NCBI GenBank assembly: GCA_002803225.1
Contig: NXFV01000221.1
Coordinates: 51,726 to 115,725 of the forward strand
Length of the DNA stretch: 64,000 nucleotides
Source: Gamarada debralockiae
Lineage: Eukaryota > Ascomycota > Leotiomycetes > Helotiales > Hyphodiscaceae
Direction of reading: 5' to 3'
The notes under the pieces were generated by a model. That model did not search any database. It worked only from the letters and a program-made list of their open reading frames with translations, and was not told where the DNA came from. Made by a program: the position numbers and the translations under genes. Positions 38,056-51,000 of the stretch are shown in pieces (positions within the stretch are counted from its first letter, which is position 1; the number at the start of each line of letters is the position of its first letter).

Positions 38056-40272
38056 GACCTCTTCTGATTAGGTGGTCTGGTTAGTCAAGAGGTGATTCCG
38101 CGTATGCCTCCAGACCGGCCCCAGAAACCTTGATGTACACGCCGCCTCTGCTAATGTTTCCTGCTCGTGTGACTGTCGCTGTTGATGCGGTGCGGGAGCA
38201 ATTGCTTGTATATAGAGCCCTCAGTTCCTCAGATCATGTTCTCAAGTCGTAGTGAGGTTAGACCTGGGTGTTGAGGGTCCTGGACTCGTCACCGCTTTCG
38301 AAGACAATGACTGTGTTCGCGTGTTGAAGATCTGGCCTCTGTAACTGCTTTGTGGATGGTCAACTGATGTCTTGCAGGCAAACAAACTGGGGCTACAACT
38401 CACGAGGTTGTCTGGTTATCAAGGCAACGAAGTGGAGTAAGAAAGCCTGCTGGCAGGCTGGATGTCTGCGGTCTTGGATCTTCGAATCTCTCCGCGCCCT
38501 AGCCTATTTTTTTCGACCAATCAGATCTGAGGGTTTTCATTCGCTGATGAGGAGAAATACTTGACAGATCGTTGACGTGAACGAGCAGTAGTGAGGATCT
38601 AGAGAATTGTCTTTTGAGAGTAACAAATTCAAATTTTGATTTTTTTATTCAGGATCTAATTTTCGTATGATGTTGTTGTTCATAAGAGATTATCTACCAA
38701 TTATTTCAACACAAGCCGTTCGTTAAATTTCGAACTTCTACCAGTAGAGATGGATAAGCTGCCACCCAATTGCGCTCAGAAGGTGACGCCCAGGCGCAGG
38801 CTGCTCTGCACCCATTCAATCTCATCGATTATTATTACTATACTATACTCGGATCATGTGGGATGTGGGTGAACTGCGGCCATAGCATCACCATGCAACT
38901 GGGGGAAGATGCATAGCGTAAGGGGAAAAGGGAAGGATATCGCGGTTTGAAGGCAAATGCCACCCTTCCTACCGCACCTCTCTCTGTGAGTGTGCGATGA
39001 TGAAAGCCTCTGCATCCTCCATCAAAATCTATCCTTGAACTCGCCGATCATCGTCGAGGCTGCACCTCCTCGAGGTTCGCCAAGACTTGATATGGCCACC
39101 CGCCGTAGCCATCCCAACCTTTCCTTTCAAGCCACGCGGGAATGCTCGCCGTTTTCTGCTCCATCCACGCAATATTCAACACCAAGACGGCCCAGCGTAT
39201 CATCGCCGCACAATTTTCCTTGCAACGTGCTTTAGGGCTCAAAGCCACTCTCATCGCGGGGAAGGATTCCCGAACCGTTCTACGATCAAAGCAACCTGGA
39301 GGGATAAACATCCTATTACGCAAGGCCTAGTCTTCGCATTATTAGACAAACTTATAGCCAAGGTCTAAGCAGCTCTAACACATGCATTTCAGCACCAATC
39401 TGGCTTGACTCGCCTGCTTGCTTCCCTCCCCTCCAGACGTCACCTCGAGCTCTCTACAATGCACCGTATCCACCCGGGCAGCCCCCTTTTATCCCTTATC
39501 TGACAACCTGGAGACGATGTCCTGATTCGGTCCTTCTAGACTCAACGTCTTCAAGCCATCAAGCAAAGCGTTACGCCACAGCTCCCATCCTAGCAATAGC
39601 TTCTACTACTCCATCTGCAACTTAAGAGAAAACTCTTCCATTTATTTATAACACAAATCCAAATTCTCTTCCCCACTGCTGCTTTCTGCAGACTGGTGAG
39701 GGGCAGGCATAGAGTCACGCCTCTGCCCTCCTCTGTCTGTTTCCTGAATGGCAGCCGCTGCCCCCCTCTTCTTGACCAGGAGGCGGCCGTGAATCTATCA
39801 ACTACACAAACCAGCATTTCAGATTAGGCAATTATGATTCCCCTACATGTCAACATCATGCAAGTCATCAACGATTCCCCCTCATTGGCCGACCTCCATC
39901 CCAGGGGCCACCCAACCAACTCGCGTCTCTCTTCCGAGAATCGCCTCAACTACGCACAAGAAAGGCCCACAGCAAGCGTGGCGACGGGTACAGAATGGGT
40001 CTCAAAACGCAATCTGCATTCGCGTTGATTATCATGCATGCTGGTCTGATAAGACGGGACGAGAAGATACTTTACATGGGAAAACAAGTTTTGCATTCTA
40101 ATCTCGACTCAAGTGCCGTGCCGGTATAGGAGGTACGAAGGTACATGTACAAAAAGATCCATCTGCCCCGATGCATAGCTGACGATGTACCTTTGTATCT
40201 TTGTACATTTGTACTGGTGCCTGCTCTACTCGAGCCAATTTCAAAACCCCTTTGTTATTATTGTAGAGGGGA
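38056..40272. other. Long spacer upstream of the Mga2-like gene
   Basis: 2.2 kb between the start of the Mga2-like gene and the 3' end of the antiporter, both on the minus strand. It probably includes a long promoter and leader. An AT-rich patch lies near 38630-38730. A plus-strand frame at 39087-39368 has no family features. A cluster of TGTAC words (TTTGTATCTTTGTACATTTG) occurs near 40195-40215. Confidence 0.45.
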
Positions 40273-42134
40273 TTACACAGCTCTCTCATTCAAACTCAAT
40301 GTCGTCGGTTCCTCATCAGGAAACCGTATAGTCCTCTCATGAGCAATAGCGGGCGGTGTGCTTGGAGCCCGCGACTCAGCCTCAGCCGGCGTCGTGGGAT
40401 TTGTATTCGAATCCCGGATAACCGTCCCGCCAATCTTATAAATGGGCGGAGTGGGCGTCGAAACCGAGTTCACAGCCGGCATCGTGGATTGTCTGGATGG
40501 ACTTCGTTGCGAGGGACTTCTCCTCTTTCTACGTTCCCGTAATACGCCAGAAGTGGAGGATCTGATTCGGTCGCCTATAGCGAATGAGTTGTTTTCGCTG
40601 TTGTCTTGGGATGTGAAGGCTCGGGAGAGGGTCCGAGGAAGGAAGAAGCCTAACTTGCCGAGGGGGATGCTGAGGCCGTGGACGACCTTGATTGTTAATG
40701 ATGAGTAACGAGGGTGGGGGTTGGGGACTCACGATGCTGCAGATTGCTAGGAACCAGATTACTACCATCATTACTTCACTAAGCTTCGCGGCATCTTCAC
40801 GCTGGACGCCATCGACTGTTATGCCTTCAAGGAACTCGAGGGAGATGTAGAGATAGAAGATGGCGGATACTCCAATTGGGCCAAAGAAGCCTACGAAAAT
40901 GGCTTGTCGTTTCTCCTCGATTTGGTGGATGAGCTTGTGCATAGCGAAGACAATTGGGAGACGTCTGCAAACCGTTAATATCAAGCTCTTGCCCCGGAGG
41001 GGGAGGAAAGTTGCTGACTTACCTGAATAGAAGGATCAGGATACCAAGGAAGATCAACCGGTAGATAGGAATGACCGAGTTATTTGCAAACATGGCCCAA
41101 GGACAAATAGCACCAAACCAAATGAATACGGACAAATTGAGCAACATATCAATGGTAGGTTGCAGCGAGTCATCCAAAGTCTCAAGACGAAACCAATCGT
41201 CCCATGTAAAAGCATTGCCCGCAATGAAGCAAGCCAACACATCGTCACTCCCAATCATACCACACGTTCCAACGATGAACAGAGCTAAGGTAATGGCAAA
41301 CACCAAGAAGCTCTCTCGGTCTACGAACTTCTTCTCTTCGGCCCAGTGCAGAAGTTCTTTCGCTATCCAGCCAACCGTGGCTCCGTATATAACGCTGAGG
41401 AGAATGGTATAGCCCCACGTCTCACCGAACCAGAGACCCATTGCCTTGGCAGCTCCCCCACTTTGCCCTGCTCCTCCATCGCCCGTAAATTTGATCAAGT
41501 AGAGCGCAATGAAGAGAAACGGGTACCCGAGACCGTCGTTCGCTCCAGATTCTGCAACGATAATCTTCTGCAAGTCCTTGGGTACGTTCTTGTCTGCGAA
41601 TTTACCCTTGACAATACTGTTAGACAAAACCGGATCGGTAGGAGTCACGCAGGCGCCAATAGCCAGCGAATGTAGGAACGACAGATTCGGCACCATTCCC
41701 CAGATCATCAGGCTGCTGGCTATCCACATAGTGGTCATAATGGGTCCGAGGAGAAGAGCGAGGGGCTTCCATTCTGTCTTCAGATAGCGACTTGGCAACT
41801 GCACGCCTGCCAAAACCAATTGCACTCCCAGGACAAGACGACTGAAGTATAGGGTAACAGTATTGAGACTGGCTTGGGATCCCGTGTATTCGAGTGGTTT
41901 GACGAGGTTCGTGGCATGTGGAGAAAAGACTACTCCCGCGAGGAGAGATATCACTGCGGGCCAAAATTAGCTTGACTTCTAGAAGAATGGCAGGTCTTGG
42001 GTGAGGGGGAACATACAAGCTTCAGAGAGGTAGAACTTCTCCTTGAACAGGTAAGAAACCAATCCAAATAACGTGATAAAGCCGCCAAGCACCGAACAAA
42101 CGATGTTGAAATTCGTAACGGCGAGAGTTGGCAT
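40273..42134 (-). CDS. Na+/H+ antiporter, fungal Nha1/Sod2 type
   Basis: Four exons: 42017-42134, 41023-41953, 40733-40964 and 40273-40686, totalling 564 residues. It is a plasma-membrane cation/proton exchanger of the CPA family, exporting Na+ (and often K+) for salt and pH homeostasis. About twelve hydrophobic segments are visible. Diagnostic motifs are ACVTPTDPVLSNSIVKGKFA, AESGANDGLGYPFLFIALYL (the ND pair is the ion-binding site) and GSDDVLACFIAGNAFTWDDW. Further matches are FFGPIGVSAIFYLY and VHGLSIPLGK. The roughly 110-residue C-terminal tail is Ser/Pro/Thr-rich and hydrophilic, shorter than in yeast Nha1 and closer to Sod2. Splicing is supported by family continuity at every junction. 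Confidence 0.94.
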
Positions 42135-43006
42135 CTTGGCCTAACAACTCAATTGCACAATCTTTAAGCTTTCCAAGGTTCGCCCAGCACCTATTAGCTA
42201 ACTCCCGTATCGTCCTCGCTGCTTCGCAGAGGGAGCAGAGGCCGGACGTAAGGAGGGTTTTCGACGAGTGTTATTGGATCATTTGCATGAAGATAAGGAG
42301 ACAATCTATGGGCTGTATCTGCGAGGACCGCCACTTTTGCTGACTCACGGAAAAGAAGTAAGTTGTTCGCAGGAAGAGAAAAGAATGTTTTGCTGTGTCA
42401 AGGTGTGTAGGAATTAAGATTCTGCGAAGAGGGGGTCTGATGGCTGTTAGTCGGCTTATCGGTCGCGTTTCTTATCAAAAATTTTCCTGGCAAGGTGGAT
42501 CTTCAGCCTTGGGATTGTGCATGTGCTTTTTCGAGTTAAGATCTGCTGTCACTGGTATACACATTTTCCATGTTGCCAAAAATGGTACTAGATATCAGGG
42601 TGCAAGAAATTTAATTGTGAAAGGAGAATTGCAAATAACCATCTAGCTCTGTCCTTGCCTGATAGCTGGCCATTAAACCTTCCAGACATAGAAGCGTGAT
42701 ACTATCCATTCCATAGCAAACAGCCAATACTCCCTGAAATAAAACAACCGTGTGTCAAGCCAAAGAAAGCCAACCATCCACTCTTCCACACCATGTAATT
42801 GTTCGATACGTTCCTAACTTTAACTCTTGTTCTGGCCTGTTTCCTTTTAAATAGACAACCTTACCGTGCTATTTCCGATTATTCAATATTCATCATTGCC
42901 CTTCCGATATCTCCAGTCGATATCAATTCCTAGTGCTTGGCACAGGTCCCTCTGCTTGTACTAGTCGTAGTAGCACATTCTGGCTGAGGTATCAGCAATA
43001 ACCCCT
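42135..43006. other. Intergenic spacer, antiporter promoter side
   Basis: About 870 bp between the antiporter start and the RNase H1 stop. Short frames on the plus strand (42128-42343, 42395-42646) lack protein character. No other feature was recognised. Confidence 0.5.
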
Positions 43007-44062
43007 TCAAGGCCGGCCAGCAAGAGCGCCAGCGACAGCAAGCTTATCTGCAGCCTCGTTTCCAGGGTCTGCAGAGTGCCCCTTGATCCACTGAAAGTTG
43101 GTCGCTGCACCGTTCTCATCTCTCTGGTCGATGAGCTCTCTGATGGCAACGACAAGATCTTTGTTCAAGACGGGCCCTCCACCAGTAGTCTTCCAGCCGT
43201 TCTTTTGCCAGCTCTTGTACCAGACCTCGGAGCAGTTGATGGCATAGTTACTGTCCGTGACGATCTGGATATCGCGGTCCTTGGCGACGATCTCAAGAGC
43301 TCTCTGGACGGCTGTCAATTCTGCTCGTTGATTGGTTTGAGGATCTCCTTCCAATGGCTCGGAGACGTTCCTGAAAGTACAATTAGCTCTATAGACAGAG
43401 TTTCAAAATCGCAACTTACCTTGCATCACCATCCCCAAAAAACACTCCAACTCCAGCATAAGCTCCATGTCTGCCGTTACCCCGACTGCTTCCATCTGTA
43501 TAGACCCGAATCGTCTTGCTCTTTGATGCACTAGCAGGGGCAGACTCGGTACTTGTCCTGGCCCTCTTAGAAGTAGGCTCATCAATATCTGCTTCCTTCC
43601 TCCTGGGCGCCGCGGCCGTTGAACTCTTTCCAAGAGTCCTAACAAACTCCTCGGCCTCTGCCCTCGTAGCAAACTTCTTGTATTTTGGCCCTTTAACACC
43701 CGTGATTTGCTCTTGTGCATCAACCCATTCCTCGTAGACACCTGGATGATGACCCACAGCCACTGCGTAGAACTTGTCTCCTGACTTTGAGGCCGTCGGT
43801 TTTGCTTTGCCTGCCACAAAGTCCTTCGCTTCTTGCTCGGTTGGAAAGGATTTGTCTGTGTGTTGATTCAGTGATCAGTAGAAACTACTTCGAGCTTGGA
43901 GAGATTGGCTAGAAGCTTACATTGTGCGCCCTTGAATCCGGTGGTATTCAGTTGGCAATCTGACCAGGACGTGTAAACACCAGGCGTGTGCCCGGCCTTA
44001 ACAGCATAGTATTTCGTTGTCGTGACCTCGGCGATCTTGCGTTTCTTCGAAGCAGAAGACAT
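43007..44062 (-). CDS. RNH1: Ribonuclease H1 with two hybrid-binding domains
   Basis: Three exons: 43921-44062, 43420-43855 and 43007-43370, totalling 313 residues. RNase H1 cuts the RNA strand of RNA-DNA hybrids. Two N-terminal hybrid-binding modules are seen: residues about 17-61 (KYYAVKAGHTPGVYTSWSDC, then GAQYKSFPTEQEAKDFV) and 75-119 (KFYAVAVGHHPGVYEEWVDA). A polar linker follows, then the catalytic domain from about 160. Acidic catalytic residues are Asp168 (VYTDGSSRGNG), Glu210 (NQRAELTAV), Asp232 (VTDSNYA) and Asp301 (NEAADKLA), with the flexible His291 (IKGHSADPGNE). All are present, so it should be active. No mitochondrial presequence is obvious; the start MSSASKKRKIAE looks like a basic nuclear signal. 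Confidence 0.96.
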
Positions 44063-45275
44063 TGTGAAAAGATTGTACTTGAATTTTGATTTGAGATGTG
44101 AAGTTGTTCTTCTAGAATCATGTACGCTTCTGAAGGCGGTTTGTATCTTTCGTCCTCGTCTCGCTCTTGCCTTATTCTCGATATTCTGGTTCTGGGTTCG
44201 TATTTCTTGTTGGAATCGATAACGAAGGGGATAGCGTCTAAATGAACGTAATCGACTTGAAAGACTCTAAATCAATCCCAGTCATTAGCTAAGGGTCCAT
44301 TCAAAGCAGAATCATCTAGACAAAGAAGTCGCAGAACTCTCGACACCCATCCTGCAGCTTCCCATACAAAGAGTCAAAGGACCTACAAGGCTAAATGAAC
44401 GTGCCTGACATTGCGATCCGTGTCTTCCCAGGAGTCAATGAGTTCCACAGATTTGGCCCCAGAGTTTGGGTATCCAATCCATGAGTGTGGTATCAGATAA
44501 TCCGTTCGGTGTTGTTTGGTACTCTGGAGATGAGGTGGGAAAGCGTGGGGGGTGTTTCGCATAATGCGGGATTTCTGCACGCGCTTGAAGGTCTCGCGTG
44601 GCCATGTGATCACTGACGGAACAACGCCCCTTGTTTTGAGGTTCCTAAACTTTCAGCCTGATGCTGGGAGATTCCAGCCACATTTTGCTTGATGGCTTGA
44701 TCACCGAGACTACCTGGGAGCTTTCCTTTAAATGCTGCATCAGTTGGGATATAAGATCCCTGACAGCTCAGAGTCTTGAATGATCGGCAAGTTTCTGAGA
44801 AAGGGCTCTAGGAACCGCGTGAAGGCGTCAACTTGGGGACCAAGATTTGAGGAGGATGTCGTCCAAAGCCGAGTCCTCCTCGAGAATTCAAGATCATTCA
44901 CTGTATCTGAAAGCTGAAAGATTGATATCCCACTTAACGTAGTATTCCGAACAGCACAAGCTTGCAGTACCCAGAGACTACAAAGCCTTCCTAAGCAATT
45001 GTATTAGGATTATTAGTCTAGTCTTACAATGGGGAGTTTTTTTAACGCCAGTGCCATGCAATTCCGCCCTGTTATACAGCCCGCTCAAGCCAGTCCGCCG
45101 CTATGCATGTGAAAAGCAAATGCCCTCAAACGCCAATCATTCAAAACACATGAAGGATTCATAATCTCGTTACCTTCATCCAGCCCAATCCATATCCGCC
45201 AATCGTTCAAAACGTCCGAAAGATTCATAATTGTCGTCACTATTTCCGCCCACTCCCAACCAGATATCCACCCCC
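44063..45275. other. Intergenic spacer with a duplicated motif near the PFKFB 3' end
   Basis: 1.2 kb between the RNase H1 start and the 3' end of the kinase/phosphatase gene. Near 45129-45165 and 45198-45233 two related 35-bp segments occur (CGCCAATCATTCAAAAC and CGCCAATCGTTCAAAAC, each followed by a GATTCATAAT-like end). They resemble words repeated in the introns of the neighbouring gene. No coding evidence. Confidence 0.5.
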
Positions 45276-48060
45276 TCAAGCGCTCTGCTCCGTCTCTCTC
45301 TGCGGCTTGTAACCCGGAAGCTCATTGAACCAGTAGTTTTCTTCGTCATACTTGTATGCGTGGAAGTCGATGCCGTAAGGCTTTGGCTCAATGGAGTAAA
45401 GCATGCCCAGCGGAACGTCGAGATCAGCGATATCGTCGCGAGTGAGATCCATGAAGTAAGCCATCAAAACTCTGCAGACCGAACGATGTCCAATAATGAG
45501 AACGTGATCCTTGATACGCTCAATCTCTCGAACCATGTCCCGAAGACGGCTAATGACCTGCAAATAACCTTCACCTCCAACGCCAGGGTAGATGTAGTGA
45601 AGCTTGTCTCTGCCTCGCTTCGCGTATTCCTCGGGGTACTGCTTCGCAATCTCTTGGTAGGTCTTGCCTTCGAAGATGCCAGCGTTGAGCTCGTTGAGCA
45701 TGTCCCAGTTCTTCACATCGTAGTCCTCATCATCGTCAAAGCAATGCGCCGTCTCAATGCTCCGTTTCAGCATGGAAGTCCAAACGCAGAAGTTCTTCTC
45801 CTCCAAGTCCCCGAGAAGCTCCGGGTAAGGCGGCGTTGCATCACCAGCCTTGGGTGGCAGTGCGGTGGACTCGAGTGCCTTGCGATTCTGGTCTTCCTCC
45901 CAAACTTTCCGCTTGGTGTTGATGAAGTTATAAAGAGCCGTACCGTAGTGACGACCACTTTCCGTAAGAGGCGAGTCTCCTCCAATCTTTCCCAGGCAAT
46001 TGTCCACAGATTTGCCATGGCGTGTTATCCAAATCTGTCGTGGAGAGAGATTGAAAGTCGAGAGGTAAGATGCAATACCACCTGTGAGGAATCCTGAGAG
46101 CTGTGAATGGGAATTTAGTAATCGCTCATTCTATTTTGACGATTCTGGAAGAACTCACCTGATAGTTGACCATCTTTCGTCCGACATCGATCATCTTGAT
46201 ATACTGCATCTTATTGTCCTCCTCATATTTACCGATCGGGACGTAAGCACTTTCGTAAGCTGCCACACGCTTCTTGAAGTCTTCGTATGAACTTTCAGGG
46301 TCTTTGTCCTTATAATCTGGACCTCGAAGCTTTAGCCGCATATTTGTTTCCAGCAGCTAGGTAGTAAAGGTTAGCCAGAGACTAGTAAGGATGAAATTCT
46401 ACAAGCTAACCTTCTCGTCCTCGCAAACACTCTCGATGAAGAGAATGCCCAGCTTAGGTTCCCGCTTCTTGATATGGTTAAAGAGAATCTGGCGACGAGC
46501 GATCGTGCTGTTAGTTGCGTCCAAAATACCAACGGATCCTGTGAAAATTTCCGAGTTAGCAATCGCTCAATAGAGGAGAAGGATTAGAATGGTGTCCGAA
46601 TTAAAGAGTAGAACTCATGATATCCGGTCATTATCAGTCGCTTATTGGAAGTGAAAGATCGAAATGCTGATGATATCCGGTCATTGACAATCGTTCAATC
46701 GAGATGAAAGATTGAAATGACGTCGAAGTCGAGAGTGGAAATCATGGATCCGGGAAGAATTGCTAAGGGAAATACATACCTCCCTGGTCAAGAAGGAAGT
46801 CCAGCAATTCATCCAATGTAGAAATCGCAACCTGCTCTCTAATCGCTGAAGCCTTTTCATTCTTTGGGTTGAAAAACTCGGCCGACTGCTCCATAGCCTC
46901 TGCGCTGGGGAGTGCGATTGGATCCTCTTCTTGTACGGTAGGTTCAACACCGTTCAAAATCATATGTGCGGCTAGCGTTGGGGGGTCAATAACTCCTTGA
47001 ATCGAGCTGGTACGGATGACATTGACGCTTGGTCGTCTGGGCGGTTGCTTTTGGGAAGAGGTAGAAGCCGAAGGGATAGAGCCAGATGCTCCCACAGCAA
47101 CACGTCTTCGATTTCCAACGTTAAAGATTCTCGTCTCATGCTGTTGCCAAGATAGATACCGTTGTATCTTCTTCGTAATATAGGACTTTCCTCGTGCAGG
47201 CAAACCAACCATAATTACCACCAACTTTGCCCCTACGTCCCGTTGTGCAATTTTCCCATCTGGTGAAATTCTTGACTTGGTCATGCCCGGAATATTCAAC
47301 GTAGTTGCAGGAGGACGAGTTCGAGGAGTAGAGTTGCCAGAGTTTTGTCTAACTGGAGGACTGTTCAGAATTAGCTATGAGTCATAAAATCAATCGTTCA
47401 ATACATTTGAATAGTTCAATCCCAATTCCTCAAACGGGATGAAAGAGTCAAATGCCATCGCTCAAAGGGCGCGAATGGATCCACCGGATATACGCTCCTA
47501 GGAATCGTTGGGACCAAGTGAGCGATTAGTCTTCAATCGTTCACCTCCTTTGAGCGATTCACTTCCAATCGCTGAAATTGAGTGAACAATCAGAATACTC
47601 ACATTCTTGGGCTGCTTGGTGCAGTAGATGGTGCACTTCCCATGGGAGTATCACTGGGTGGATGACCAACACCGTCTTGGAAACCATGACCTCCTGCCAT
47701 ATTTGCTGCTTGTAGAGCGTGACCCAGAGCAGTCGGTTGGGGAGGTGTTAGGAAGGTTCTGTATGCGGGTTTCGGGATTTCGAACTCGTGAGAATCGATG
47801 TTGTTGATGTTGGTAAGAGGTGGTGGGGGTGGGCCTGAACCTGCGCCTGCCATTGTGGCGGCCCGACTGTTTATTGCCGCCTTTGCGATATCAGAATGCT
47901 GGGACTGACGTTGCAATGGCACTAAGAGCACGTGTAAGTATATTGTGGGCCATTTTGATGGTAACCGCGATAGAGAGTGGGTTTTCTTACACGGTGGAGT
48001 GGGATTATGGAGGCCTTCACCCTCAGCAGAGGCTGAAGGTCCAGGATTATTCTCGCTCAT
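45276..48060 (-). CDS. 6-Phosphofructo-2-kinase/fructose-2,6-bisphosphatase
   Basis: Five exons: 47603-48060, 46780-47360, 46411-46538, 46159-46356 and 45276-46100, totalling 729 residues. The enzyme makes and degrades fructose-2,6-bisphosphate, which sets glycolytic flux. The kinase domain begins after a disordered Pro/Ser-rich N-terminus of about 195 residues. Its Walker A motif is [11 protein letters not shown] (about 205-212), followed by [21 protein letters not shown] low-complexity insert with [13 protein letters not shown] may be phosphorylated. The bisphosphatase domain has RHGKSVDN at 482-489 (catalytic His483; the usual Glu of RHGE is Lys), [11 protein letters not shown], the acid in [12 protein letters not shown] and the second His in [14 protein letters not shown]. 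Catalytic residues are present, so it may be bifunctional. An 87-nt piece near 47890-47976 of exon 1 has intron-like ends but stays in frame; I left it coding. Confidence 0.92.
46539..47602 (-). repeat. Degenerate short repeats within PFKFB introns
   Basis: The two large introns (46539-46779 and 47361-47602, 241 and 242 nt) share words in plus-strand reading. CAATCGTTCA is at 46688, 47391 and 47534. ATGAAAGATTGAAATG-like words are at 46651, 46704 and about 47439. TGATATCCGGTCATT occurs twice at 46618 and 46671. The other introns of the gene are of ordinary 50-60 nt size. Confidence 0.55.
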
Positions 48061-51000
48061 GGCTGTGATTCACCCACAAATTTGGAGTGATCTAAGTGAT
48101 CGACAGGCTGAACACGGCAGCCAGTCAGATCGTTGGAATCAGCATTTGAAATTTTGTACCTTTTTGGGGCCGGAGTTTCGCGAAATCGGTCCGCGCAGAC
48201 CTTGTATGACGCGACCTGCAGCGTCAGAGCAGAAGTCTTTGGATATGTATGAAGTGAAAATCGCATCAAAGAACAGTCGTTCAAATCGAATGGGCGATCA
48301 GAGAAATGAAGAAGGATGTGATGCCCGTGATGCCCTTCGGAATGACAACTGTACTGTGGTACAATCGATTAGTTTGAAAGAACAATCGAAGGTGATGGTG
48401 GGGGAACTTCGTACTCCAAGATATTTCCAGGGCAGCCTTGTAGCCTTCTCTCAGCAAACAAAGCCGCCTATCCCCTTTTCGACTAGCGACCTGAGAGGTC
48501 AGGAAAATTGTTCTTCGATGACCGAAACCATGACAAGGATTATTGGAGCTTTGTTCTCGTGGTACGATTTTGGTTCATGATTCCCCAAATAGACTAAAAC
48601 TACAGGAGTTCTGTATGTGGATGTTTGCCTCGATTTGTCCGATCGGGCCTGGTTTGTAACACGTATGACGGATAATGGAAGTTTCCAGAGCATGTACTCA
48701 GTAAAATTCCTCTAGGATCCCAAAAAAGTATCGCGAGCGCAAGCTGTGTCGGCCATTCTGGAAGGCGGGGCTCTGGAGCTTCCGGAAAGCTACAGCATTG
48801 ACGAATGCAGCCTGAATACAAAGCTGCCTCTGGATTGGGTATGATTGTCAAAGCTTGACACATAAGCGTGGGCTGTCACCACTCTTTCATAGGCCGCTTT
48901 CCATTATAGCTCAAAGATAATGTGAAGACAACACGAACTCTGTGAAGAAATCCAGGGCGTTGAGATAAGCACTGCCTTACTCAACTGCGCTGGTTGACCT
49001 GTTGGACTTTATGCCAATATCTCATGCAGAAACTTTATGGATTTGGAAACTGTTGAGAGATAAGGCCAGATCCGAAAGCTGGATACTGGCGATAAGAAGG
49101 CGCAATTGGCTGCCCGGTCTTTCACATAAGGCGCCTCAATGCCAACCACCAGCCTTGTAAAATGATAAAGCTGGTATCTTGTATGGTAATCCATCACTTG
49201 TTTGCAGGAAGTTGTCAAGAACAAGCGGGGAATCAACGAAGCTCAATGTCAAATAAAGGCTAAATTTTTGGCAACAGCTTGCCAGTGTATGACCATTTTG
49301 GCACTAGCCAGAGTATCACTGGCACTGTCACTCTGGTTTATTTCTCCCTGTTATAGCAAGCTATCCGGGATGTACGAATATCATCCCTTTTGTTTGTAGG
49401 TGCATGAAGCCATGGGGGTGCTCACAGTGTGATGGCTTGCATCACTGCACAATGCAGCTGCCCCTGCCCCAGCTAAATTGAGTGTGGAAGACAGGCCTCA
49501 GCCTTGTAGGTTGACAGATATATGATTCGTCTGGTTTGAGAAATTGAGGTTTTGTCCCACTATTCGAATGGGCAGTCATAATGGCTGTCGCGTGTGCTGG
49601 TCTTGCTTTTGAGCCAACAATGCTTTCATGGTGGAACCCACGTCCGATGATCTGAAAGCAGTAGTAGCCTTGAGTGATCCTCAGCCCTGTTGCTAGGTGG
49701 GTGTGTAATTGGCGTGTGTTAGTGGAGCTTGCAGGTCGGCACATTGGCTTCAATGCTTGCCTTGCCGGGCGGTTGGTATGCAGAAAGAAGTGGCTCTCAG
49801 CAGCTAGCGTAGTGTGGATGTGTCCCTCCCCTGCTTGCTGATCCTTCCTATTTGGACTTGGTCGACGCTGTATGCCCCCTACTCTTGCTTCCGCAATGTT
49901 GAGCCATCTTTGGACAAAGTAAACGCTCGCGTGACTTCTCAGAGTGGTCCTAGATGATTAAAAGTAGCAGAGGTGGCGGTTAGTTTCAGTCATCCAGACT
50001 TACCATTGACACTCAGGACCCAGGAAGCCAGCGTGCGTCTTTCTTCGTTCAGGTCGACTGTATGTGCTCCCTCTCTTGGCTCAAGCTTCTGCCCAAGTCC
50101 GTAGTCACTTCACGAGACCTTAGGTACGTGTTTGCAAGTCGTAATTGAGAGGATGATGAGTCTCTGTTGATGAGTGCCAGTTCATGTAAATGCATCTTAA
50201 TGAGCTAATGGGGGTTGGTACTCGTGAGGATGTTGAAGCGTGTTGTGGGCTTCTAGGTGTCGACATGCCTAGTGAGGAGACGGGATTGTTCGTCCACATC
50301 CTGAGCCTAACAAGAGGTTCGAAAGGCAACAAGTAATCCGTACACTATGAGGAACAGATATTCGCTATTTTTACAGTTGTAATGAGGAAGACCATGATTG
50401 TGAATGCACATCGAAGCTTGTTAAAACCATGAATTGTGAAGTGGGGAACAGCTAGGAAATGCAGGTCGGTGGAAGAAATCTGCCTTCACGACAGGCGACA
50501 TTATTCTTAAGATCATGGAATGAAGCTAACTTCTTACATACTCTCATCAATTATGATGTCAAGACGCATCAAGCAGCATATAGAGAATATTTGAAAATAT
50601 ATCTAGAGAGAAAAAGAGAAAAAACACGCCTGCATTCATGTTTTCTAAGTTCATGTCCTTCCATCACTGGACGTCCCTTGTACTTGTACCAAGTCCTCGA
50701 ATGTACTTAGTCCTTTACAAGCCTGCAAACGTCGCGATTCTGAGACGTGAATAAATTGCTTCTTTGAGGACTCACGGTTGGCTTGCTTCTGTTCTTCTCT
50801 AGTAGGAGTCTAGGGCAGCTAAATCACAAGGTCTCCTTCAGGACGCTGCACATCTACATTGGTCCTCTCGTAAGCCTCAGATATCAGTAGAATAAAAACG
50901 ATGATGAAGTATCATTGTATTAAAAATACCCAAATAGAAATCGCAAATTTAGAGGCGACCTGGATGGCCGAGGCCGTTGATACTTCTGTTGACCTTGACA

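Noticed and set aside
40395..40425. TTCGAATCCC resembling a tRNA B-box
   Set aside because: It lies inside the antiporter C-terminal coding exon and has no A-box or cloverleaf around it.
47945..48580. 211-codon plus-strand frame over the PFKFB start
   Set aside because: It begins with a non-ATG codon, overlaps exon 1 antisense and has no family features.
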